Source: an uncultured SAR86 cluster bacterium
GTDB taxonomy: Bacteria; Pseudomonadota; Gammaproteobacteria; Magnimaribacterales; D2472
NCBI GenBank assembly: GCA_902560315.1
Contig: CACELG010000001.1
Location: 62,001 to 126,000, forward strand
Length of the DNA stretch: 64,000 nucleotides
Reading direction: 5' to 3'
The notes beneath the pieces were generated by a model, which was given only the letters and a program-made list of their open reading frames with translations, ran no database searches and was not told where the DNA came from. Positions 57,356 to 64,000 of the stretch are shown here, piece after piece; position 1 is the first letter of the stretch; every line of letters begins with the position of its first letter. A program made the position numbers and the translations under genes.

Positions 57356-60300
57356 GTGGCTATGTTAGAGGCAAAGAATAAATTTATTTCCGAGACAAAA
57401 CTTTTATCAAGTCTATTAAAAGAAACAAATTTTTTAGATAACAAAGTTATATCTAAAGATGCTGAAAAAATAATTAAGCTTTGTAGGAAAAATAAAACAG
57501 ATCGAACCAAGCTTGATGCCTTTTTAAATGAATATGGCTTAGATAATAAAGAAGGGGTTGCATTGATGTGCTTGGCTGAATCAGTGTTAAGAATTCCTGA
57601 CAAAAAAACTAGAGACCTTATTATTTCAGAAAAACTTTCTGAGGGAAGATGGATTGATCATTTAAATAAGGCTGACAGTCTTTTTGTTAATGCCTCAACA
57701 TGGGGTCTCTTATTGGCTGGAAAAGTTATCACTCCTCCATCAAAATGGTCAGAAAATCCAAGCACCCTGCTTGCTGATTTAATATCAAAATCTGGTGAGA
57801 TGCCAATTAGAAATGCTGTATTAACTGCAATGCAAATATTAAGTCAGGAATTTGTGATGGGCAGAGACTTCAAGGATATCAATAAGATGCCAAATATTGA
57901 AAAAGAAATATATTCTTTTGACATGCTTGGCGAAGCTGCAAGAACATTCGATCAAGCAGAGAGTTACTTTAATTCATATCTAAATGCAATTAGTGAAGTT
58001 GGAAAAATTAATAAAGAAAAAAATCTAGTAAATGGAGTCTCTATAAAAATTTCTGCTCTTCATCCAAGATATGAAATGAGAAAAATTTCTGAGCTTGAAT
58101 CTAATTTATTGCCAAAGTTATCAGAACTAATTAATTATGCTTATTCAGAAAATGTTGAAATTACAATTGACGCTGAAGAGCAAGATAGGCTGTCAATTAG
58201 CTTGCACATCATTGAAAAACTTGCCCAAGAGAAAACAATAAAAGATTGGCCTGGTTTTGGCATAGCACTTCAGGCTTATGGAAAAAGATCATTTGATGTT
58301 ATTAGCTGGTTAAACAACTTAATAACCCAAAGAGCCAATATGCATCTTAGACTGGTAAAAGGCGCGTATTGGGATTATGAGATAAAACATGCTCAAGTTT
58401 ATGGTTATGAAGGCTATCCAGTTTTTTCAAAAAAGTCTATTACTGATATTGTGTATCTTGCTTGTGCAAAAGAAATTTTAAAAAATAAAAATATATTTCC
58501 AAAATTTGCTACTCATAATGCTCATACCATTTCTTCAATAAGTTATTTAGGTGAAGGATGTGATTATGAATTTCAAAGACTTTTTGGAATGGGTGAGTTA
58601 CTTTATAAAAGTGCATCAGAAGTATTAAATATTAAAACAAGTCCTTCGGTTTATGCTCCAATAGGCAACTATAAGGATTTATTACCTTATCTAGTCAGAC
58701 GATTACTAGAAAATGGAGCTAATAGCTCATTTATAAATAGGCTATTAGATCCAGAAACAGATCCAAAATGGCTTGCAGAGAACCCTTATATTAGAATGCA
58801 AAATGAAAAGAAGGATATTCCATTACCAAAAAATATTTTTGATAATCGATTAAATTCATCGGGTATGGATATAACTGAAAAAGAAAAACTAGATTTGCTT
58901 AAACAAAAATTAAATAATTTCGATGGAAAATTAGTCAATGCTAAATCTTTGTATATTGGCAGTAAAGATAATCAAGATAAAGTAGAAGATATTTTTTCAA
59001 TCTCTTCTAATTCTCAAATTGGTACTGTTACATATGATGATCTAAATCAAATCAAGAAGTGTCTAGAAAAAAATCAATCCAATTCATGGTCTGCTACTAA
59101 AGTTAAAGATAGATCTAAAATCCTCAATAAAATTGCGGATAATATTGAAAACGATCCATATGAATTAATTTATTTTTTAATAAATGAAGCTGGTAAAACA
59201 ATACAAAACGCAATTGATGAAATAAGAGAAGCTGTAGATTTTCTCAGGTATTATTCTAATCAGATTATACAAATCTCAAACCAAATAAAGCTTGAAGGAC
59301 CGACAGGTGAAGAAAACATTATTTCATATAGTCCAAAAGGAAGATTTCTTTGCATAAGTCCATGGAACTTCCCTGTAGCGATTCTAATTGGACAGATTTC
59401 AGCAGCTCTTGCTTGCGGTAACAGAGTAATAGTTAAACCATCTGAACACACTTCTATCCTAGGATATCTTATTGTCAAAAAATTTCATGAGATGGGCGTC
59501 CCTAAAGAAGATTTGGAATTAATAATTGGTGATGGTTCATACGGTGAAGTTTTAAGTTCAATTAATCCTCTCCATGGAGTTGCTTTTACTGGATCATTAG
59601 AAACTGCTAAAAAGATACAAACTAATCTTTTAAATAATCAAGATCAAATTATCCCTTTAATTGCTGAAACCGGAGGAGTTAATGCAATGATAGTGGATTC
59701 AAGTGCCCTTCTTGAACAAGTGACTGATGACATTATTAGATCTGCATTTGATAGTGCAGGTCAAAGATGTTCCGCATTAAGAGTGCTATGTATTCAAGAA
59801 GAAATATATAACGAATTAACTGAAATGATCAAAGGGGGCATGGAAACACAATCTTTAGGTGATCCAAATAACTTTAATATAGATATAGGACCAATAATTA
59901 ATAAACAAGCACTAAAAAAACTTAAAGAATATATTGCTTCATTTAATAATAATGGCATGGAAGTTTTTCAGTTAGAAGGTGTAAATTCCTCAACCCATAT
60001 AAGTCCAACAATAATAGAGATTAATAAAATCTCAGATATTGAGAATGAGCAATTTGGACCAATTCTTCATATTCTTAAATACAAATCAAGTGAAATTGAT
60101 GAATTAATAGAGCAGATCAATAAAAGTGGTTACGGTTTAACGATGGGACTTCATACCCGTATTGAGTCAAGAGCTGATTACTTCAGTAAAAATGCTAATG
60201 TTGGAAACATATATATAAATAGAGATATGGTAGGAGCTGTAGTTGGATCACAACCTTTTGGGGGTGTTGGGCTTTCTGGGAGTGGTTTTAAAGCAGGCGG

Positions 60301-60403
60301 TCCTAACTATCTTTTGCAATTTTTAAATGAAAAAGTGATTTCAAAGAACTCAGTTGCATTTGGAGGTAATGCTGAGCTATTAAATCTTCAAGAAGATTTA
60401 TGA
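57356..60403 (+). CDS. putA: bifunctional proline dehydrogenase / P5C dehydrogenase, no DNA-binding domain
   Basis: PutA oxidises proline to glutamate, feeding electrons to the quinone pool and NAD+. The 1015 residues hold the FAD barrel (about 150-480: ISALHPRYEM, VTIDAEEQDRL, LRLVKGAYWDYE, FATHNAH) and the aldehyde dehydrogenase domain (about 560-1010) with Glu771 in AETGG and nucleophile Cys805 in SAGQRCSA. The ribbon-helix-helix repressor domain at the start of E. coli PutA (1320 residues) is missing, as is the extra C-terminal domain, so it cannot repress its own gene. It overlaps the M23 peptidase gene by 4 bp. Confidence 0.95.
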   Translation: MAMLEAKNKFISETKLLSSLLKETNFLDNKVISKDAEKIIKLCRKNKTDRTKLDAFLNEYGLDNKEGVALMCLAESVLRIPDKKTRDLIISEKLSEGRWIDHLNKADSLFVNASTWGLLLAGKVITPPSKWSENPSTLLADLISKSGEMPIRNAVLTAMQILSQEFVMGRDFKDINKMPNIEKEIYSFDMLGEAARTFDQAESYFNSYLNAISEVGKINKEKNLVNGVSIKISALHPRYEMRKISELESNLLPKLSELINYAYSENVEITIDAEEQDRLSISLHIIEKLAQEKTIKDWPGFGIALQAYGKRSFDVISWLNNLITQRANMHLRLVKGAYWDYEIKHAQVYGYEGYPVFSKKSITDIVYLACAKEILKNKNIFPKFATHNAHTISSISYLGEGCDYEFQRLFGMGELLYKSASEVLNIKTSPSVYAPIGNYKDLLPYLVRRLLENGANSSFINRLLDPETDPKWLAENPYIRMQNEKKDIPLPKNIFDNRLNSSGMDITEKEKLDLLKQKLNNFDGKLVNAKSLYIGSKDNQDKVEDIFSISSNSQIGTVTYDDLNQIKKCLEKNQSNSWSATKVKDRSKILNKIADNIENDPYELIYFLINEAGKTIQNAIDEIREAVDFLRYYSNQIIQISNQIKLEGPTGEENIISYSPKGRFLCISPWNFPVAILIGQISAALACGNRVIVKPSEHTSILGYLIVKKFHEMGVPKEDLELIIGDGSYGEVLSSINPLHGVAFTGSLETAKKIQTNLLNNQDQIIPLIAETGGVNAMIVDSSALLEQVTDDIIRSAFDSAGQRCSALRVLCIQEEIYNELTEMIKGGMETQSLGDPNNFNIDIGPIINKQALKKLKEYIASFNNNGMEVFQLEGVNSSTHISPTIIEINKISDIENEQFGPILHILKYKSSEIDELIEQINKSGYGLTMGLHTRIESRADYFSKNANVGNIYINRDMVGAVVGSQPFGGVGLSGSGFKAGGPNYLLQFLNEKVISKNSVAFGGNAELLNLQEDL

Positions 60404-61644
60404 TAGGGTTTAAAAAAACTCCAATAAAATTGGTTCTTAGCGTTTTTTTTATATCCTTAATATCAATCCTATTAATATATATTGATTTTACTGCCGAAAA
60501 GCCAAAGAAAGTTGAAGAAATTACGATTTCAAAAGATCTTCCTATCAGTTTACCCTTAATTAAAAATAAACAAATTCATGAAGTAAAAAAGGGAGATAAT
60601 CTTTCAGTGATATTTGAAGATAAAAATGTTCCTTTGAATACCGCATATAAGATATTCAACTTTGACAAGAATAATTTACTCTCAAGCATAATGCCTGGTG
60701 ATGTTATGGAGTTTAATTATATTGGAGAAGTTCTATATAGCATCGAGATTATCAAAGATGAAGTAAATTCAATTTTTATTAATACTGAAAACGAGATTTC
60801 AATCAAAAAAATTAAGAAAGAAACGCAAACCATAAAATCATTTGGTTATGGAGCTATCCTCAATTCATTTTATAAAGATGCAAAAAATGTGGGGATACCT
60901 GATAGCATCATAATGGACTTTGCATATATATTTGGATGGGATATAGATTTTATCTTTGATGTAAGAAAAGGAGATAAGTTCTTTGTGATTTTTGAAACAG
61001 ATTATTCTGAAGGCGAAAGAGTTTCGAGTGGGGATATTATTTTTGCTGAATTTATAAATAAAGATGAAAAATACATTGCGCAAAGATTCTATGACAATGT
61101 TCAAGGTAAGCAATACTTTAATGAGAATGGTGACAATGTTAAGAAAGCTTTTCTCAGAGCCCCATTAGACTTTGCTTATATAAGTTCTCATTTTAACCCA
61201 AATAGAATGCATCCCATCCTTCATAAAATTAAAGCTCATAACGGAGTTGATTATGCGGCCAAGAGGAATACACCTGTAAAAGCATCAGGAGATGGTGTCA
61301 TTTCTTTTATTGGAAGACAAAGTGGTTATGGCAGAACGATAGAAATAAAACATGGAGGAAATATAAAAACTTTGTATGCACATTTAGAAAGATTTAACTC
61401 AAAACTTAAAGTTGGTAGTAAAGTTAAACAAGGTGAAATTATTGCCTATGTAGGGGATTCAGGACAAGCAACCGGACCACATCTTCATTTTGAATTTTGG
61501 CAAGGTCAAGTTAGAACCGATCCAGTAAAAGTTAAGCTACCATCAGCACAGCCTGTTAATAAAGGTCAAATAGAAGAATTTAGAAATCTCTTAAATTCAA
61601 GCCTCAAAAAGTTAAATGAGTATAATTCTATAAAAGATGAGTAA
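60400..61644 (+). CDS. M23 family peptidoglycan metallopeptidase (MepM/LytM type)
   Basis: A 414-residue cell-wall endopeptidase. One N-terminal membrane anchor (about 10-30) is followed by a LysM-like/OapA-type region (EVKKGDNLSVIFEDKNVPL) and a C-terminal LytM domain with HNGVDYAA and HLHFEFWQ, the zinc ligands. It likely cuts peptide cross-links during growth. It overlaps putA upstream (4 bp) and anmK downstream (8 bp); M23-anmK-erpA is a conserved order. Confidence 0.92.
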   Translation: MIGFKKTPIKLVLSVFFISLISILLIYIDFTAEKPKKVEEITISKDLPISLPLIKNKQIHEVKKGDNLSVIFEDKNVPLNTAYKIFNFDKNNLLSSIMPGDVMEFNYIGEVLYSIEIIKDEVNSIFINTENEISIKKIKKETQTIKSFGYGAILNSFYKDAKNVGIPDSIIMDFAYIFGWDIDFIFDVRKGDKFFVIFETDYSEGERVSSGDIIFAEFINKDEKYIAQRFYDNVQGKQYFNENGDNVKKAFLRAPLDFAYISSHFNPNRMHPILHKIKAHNGVDYAAKRNTPVKASGDGVISFIGRQSGYGRTIEIKHGGNIKTLYAHLERFNSKLKVGSKVKQGEIIAYVGDSGQATGPHLHFEFWQGQVRTDPVKVKLPSAQPVNKGQIEEFRNLLNSSLKKLNEYNSIKDE

Positions 61645-62653
61645 GTATTTTATTGGAATTATGACTGGAACAAGTGCAGATGCACTTGATGGTTGTGTGG
61701 TTTCTTTTGAGGATAAATTCGAATTAATTTGTTCAGCTTCAATAACTCTTGATGGCTCATATAAAAGAGATTATGAAGAATGTATAAGAGCCGGATATAA
61801 AAATACAAATGAATCAAAAAAACTATTTGAGCTTGAAAATATACTTAATCAAAAAACTATTGAGCTAATTAGTCTTCTTCTGAAAGAAGCTAATATTGAT
61901 ATTTCTCAAGTATCATCAGCTGGATTTTCAGGTCAAACTGTCTTTCATACTAATGAAAAAAGTTATCAAATAGGGAATCCCGTATATATTTCAGAACTTT
62001 CAAAAATTGATGTTTATTCAGATTTTAGGAACTTTGACATTAGGAATGGAGGAATAGGTGCTCCTTTGATTCCAGCTTTTCACAAATATTTATATGCAGT
62101 AGAAAAAGATAGACTTATATTTAATATAGGTGGTATTGCTAACGGGACTTACCTTAAAAAAGGGGAAGTTGCTATAGCATCAGATGTTGGTCCAGGTAAT
62201 TGCCTATTAGATCATGTTTCCAGTAAAAGTTTTGATAAGCCTTTTGATGATAAAGGTGCTGAGGCGGCTAAAGGTGAAATTGACAATCTATTATTAAAAC
62301 AACTAATTGATAAATGTGATGGGATGACATATCCAAGAGCAGATGATAAGCAAGACTATTACAGATTAGAAGAATTATTTACAAACATTGAACCAAATTC
62401 ATTACTAAGAACCTTGGCGGAACTCAGTGCTGAAAAAATAAAGGACTTCTATGAATATTGTGGAAAGCCTGAGGAAGTTATATTTCATGGAGGTGGAACA
62501 AAAAATAAATTTTTAATGAGCTTAATAAAAAATAAAATTAGTGGCTTTGTAAGAACAACAGATAATGAAATCTCATCAAAATTTGTTGAGGCTGCAGGAT
62601 TCGCTTACCTAGCATATTTAAAAAAAGGAGAAATTTTTAAAACTAAATTGTAA
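61637..62653 (+). CDS. anmK: anhydro-N-acetylmuramic acid kinase
   Basis: AnmK phosphorylates and opens 1,6-anhydroMurNAc released by lytic transglycosylases such as MltB, returning it to MurNAc-6-P. The 338 residues start with the family signature GIMTGTSADALDG and contain FNIGGIANGTYL and FHGGGTKNKFLM of the ASKHA fold. The length is slightly below the usual 365-370. Its 3' end overlaps the convergent erpA by 11 bp. Confidence 0.94.
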   Translation: MSKYFIGIMTGTSADALDGCVVSFEDKFELICSASITLDGSYKRDYEECIRAGYKNTNESKKLFELENILNQKTIELISLLLKEANIDISQVSSAGFSGQTVFHTNEKSYQIGNPVYISELSKIDVYSDFRNFDIRNGGIGAPLIPAFHKYLYAVEKDRLIFNIGGIANGTYLKKGEVAIASDVGPGNCLLDHVSSKSFDKPFDDKGAEAAKGEIDNLLLKQLIDKCDGMTYPRADDKQDYYRLEELFTNIEPNSLLRTLAELSAEKIKDFYEYCGKPEEVIFHGGGTKNKFLMSLIKNKISGFVRTTDNEISSKFVEAAGFAYLAYLKKGEIFKTKL

Positions 62654-62987
62654 AGGACTCTCCACATCCACAAGTAGTTTTAGCATTAGGATTGTTAATA
62701 ACAAATTTAGAGCCTGACAAGTCTTCAACAAAATCTAAGGTTGATCCATATAAATATGGGTAAGACATAGAATCTAACAATACTGAAAAATTTTCAAATT
62801 CGATAACATCGTCATCAAATGCTATTTCAGAATCAAATTTAAAGCCGTATTGAAACCCAGAACAACCACCTCCGGTAACATAAACTCTAAATCTAGTTCC
62901 TTCACTTTCATTAGCATTCATGACATCACCAATCCTAGCTAAAGCATTTTTAGTTACTAAAATAGATTTGTTTACAGTTTTTTGCAT
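62643..62987 (-). CDS. erpA: iron-sulfur cluster insertion protein ErpA
   Basis: ErpA is an A-type carrier that delivers Fe-S clusters to enzymes such as IspG. The 114 residues match the family. The three ligand cysteines are Cys42 (GGCSGF) and Cys106/Cys108 (CGCGESF). Convergent overlap with anmK and divergence from hemG. Confidence 0.95.
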   Translation of the reverse strand: MQKTVNKSILVTKNALARIGDVMNANESEGTRFRVYVTGGGCSGFQYGFKFDSEIAFDDDVIEFENFSVLLDSMSYPYLYGSTLDFVEDLSGSKFVINNPNAKTTCGCGESFTI

Positions 62988-63077
62988 AACAACTAATTAA
63001 AATTTAAATATCAGTATAAAATATAATTATGTTTTATTCCTTTTTTTTCAAGACATTAAATATAAATTAATTAATAA

Positions 63078-63590
63078 ATGGATAAATCATTACTAATATA
63101 TTCTACTGTAGATGGGCAAACGGAAGCTATATGCAAACGAATGGCATCTTGTGCAAAAAATACCAGTGTAGATGTTATGTCAATATCAAATGTAAGAAAT
63201 CTTGATGATTATAAAACCATAATAATTGGCGCGAGCATTAGATATGGTAAATATAGAAATGAGTTATATAACTTTATTAATGAAAACTTCCTAGAATTGG
63301 AGTCTAAGAAAAATGCTTTCTTTTCTGTAAATGTTGTTGCAAGAAAACCTGAAAAAAATAGTCCAGATACAAATCCATATGTAATTAAGTTCTTAGAGAA
63401 AATTCATTGGAAACCAAAAAATATTGAAGTCTTCGCAGGAAAGATAGACTACCCTAAATATAAATTTATTGATAAATATGCAATAAAATTTATTATGTGG
63501 GTTACAAAAGGTCCAACAGACACTTCACAGTCCTATGAATTCACAGATTGGAATAAAGTAGAAGCTTTTGCAGAAAATTTAAATTTATGA
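63078..63590 (+). CDS. hemG: protoporphyrinogen IX oxidase, flavodoxin-like (HemG)
   Basis: HemG oxidises protoporphyrinogen IX using FMN and passes electrons to quinones. The 170-residue protein is flavodoxin-like: the FMN phosphate loop [15 protein letters not shown] near the start, [13 protein letters not shown] as the second FMN contact, and the long inserted loop typical of HemG ([18 protein letters not shown]). It overlaps hemL by 4 bp, so two haem genes are coupled. Confidence 0.9.
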   Translation: MDKSLLIYSTVDGQTEAICKRMASCAKNTSVDVMSISNVRNLDDYKTIIIGASIRYGKYRNELYNFINENFLELESKKNAFFSVNVVARKPEKNSPDTNPYVIKFLEKIHWKPKNIEVFAGKIDYPKYKFIDKYAIKFIMWVTKGPTDTSQSYEFTDWNKVEAFAENLNL

Positions 63591-64000
63591 CAAAAATAAA
63601 AAAATCTATAGAGCTATTTAAAGAAGCAAAGTTGCACATGCCTGGAGGAGTGAATTCACCAGTACGAGCATTTAAGAATATTGATGGAAATCCAATTTTC
63701 TTAAAAAAAGCTAAAGGAGCTTACTTGTTTGATGCTGATAACAATAAATATATTGATTACATTGGTTCATGGGGTCCCATGATAATGGGGCACTCCAATC
63801 CAAAAATCATAAATGCAATTTCAAGACAACTTAAACTAGGAACAAGTTATGGCGCTCCAACTAGTATTGAATCTGAAACAGCAAAACTAATAAAACAATG
63901 TTTTCCATCTATAGAAAAAATAAGAATGGTTAACTCTGGAACTGAGGCAACTATGAGCGCAATAAGATTAGCAAGAGGATATACAAAAAGAGATAAGATT
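63587..64000 (+). CDS. hemL: glutamate-1-semialdehyde 2,1-aminomutase (partial, cut by window end)
   Basis: HemL makes 5-aminolevulinate from glutamate-1-semialdehyde, the first committed step of the C5 haem route. The 138 codons present give [38 protein letters not shown] and [19 protein letters not shown], all typical of the N-terminal half. The PLP lysine lies beyond the window. The ATG overlaps the hemG stop (ATGA). Frame and sequence continue to the last base, so it is cut by the window, not broken. Confidence 0.95.
   Translation, partial: MTKIKKSIELFKEAKLHMPGGVNSPVRAFKNIDGNPIFLKKAKGAYLFDADNNKYIDYIGSWGPMIMGHSNPKIINAISRQLKLGTSYGAPTSIESETAKLIKQCFPSIEKIRMVNSGTEATMSAIRLARGYTKRDKI

Overview
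This window is a compact, strongly AT-rich (judged by eye, not computed) chromosomal segment of a marine gammaproteobacterium. The best guess is a SAR86-clade bacterium: it combines a 16S rRNA gene, a blue-tuned proteorhodopsin, gammaproteobacterial gene orders (rluD/bamD, leuS-lptE-holA, rsfS-rlmH-mrdA-rodA-mltB-dacA, parE-parC), a TonB-dependent receptor and a very streamlined layout. Many genes overlap by 1-23 bp, convergent genes end inside one another, and no stretch above about 300 bp lacks a gene. The clade name is inference; a 16S comparison would settle it.

Layout. 1-2000: the start of an rRNA operon on the minus strand (5' end of 23S, a spacer without tRNA genes, complete 16S, a leader with boxB/boxA-like elements). 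2000-5060: ilvB-ilvN-ilvC. 5.1-7.2 kb: rluD and, divergently, bamD plus a PP0621-like protein. 7.2-11.9 kb: an RND efflux pump with its adaptor and a divergent TetR regulator. 11.9-21.4 kb: flavin reductase, rsmD, hemC, hemD, then on the minus strand rho, trxA, hemB, ilvD, a dual-ATPase ABC protein and an esterase. 21.5-26.5 kb: a DsbD N-terminal-domain protein, aroQ, a stub of accB, leuS, lptE and holA. 26.5-33.1 kb: a cell-wall and ribosome-factor block. 33.1-44.3 kb: a small membrane protein, a Lon-N protein, mpl, PPi-type phosphofructokinase, a DUF2244-like protein, parC, parE, tolC, mutM and coaD. 44.4-47.9 kb: proteorhodopsin, a short-chain dehydrogenase, an NAD-type formate dehydrogenase and an integrase-N-terminus-like membrane protein. 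47.8-51.4 kb: a thiamine-salvage operon under a TPP riboswitch. 51.6-57.3 kb: prolyl oligopeptidase, a YciC-like protein, tRNA-Ile, a desaturase, an FKBP isomerase and tyrS. 57.4-64 kb: putA, an M23 peptidase, anmK, erpA, hemG and the start of hemL, which is cut by the window end.

How the parts work together. The RND pump promoter and the distant tolC promoter carry the same 19-bp palindrome, so the TetR protein probably controls pump and outer-membrane channel as one regulon although they lie 30 kb apart. The TPP riboswitch controls a TonB receptor, a PnuC/PnuT-like permease and a small-molecule kinase, which together form a plausible route for thiamine capture, uptake and phosphorylation. 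Proteorhodopsin (light) and formate dehydrogenase (C1 compound) are two potential energy supplements to heterotrophic growth. Five haem-synthesis genes (hemB, hemC, hemD, hemG, hemL) and four branched-chain amino acid genes (ilvB, ilvN, ilvC, ilvD) are spread over the window.

Most notable: the minimal TPP riboswitch whose aptamer holds the ribosome binding site; the shared TetR/TolC operator; the remnants of a dsbD-aroQ-accB-accC cluster, with an AccB stub lacking its biotin domain and a DsbD reduced to its N-terminal domain; the removal of tRNA-Ile from the rRNA spacer; and an integrase-N-terminus-like membrane protein preceded by repeated ATGGGTACA elements.
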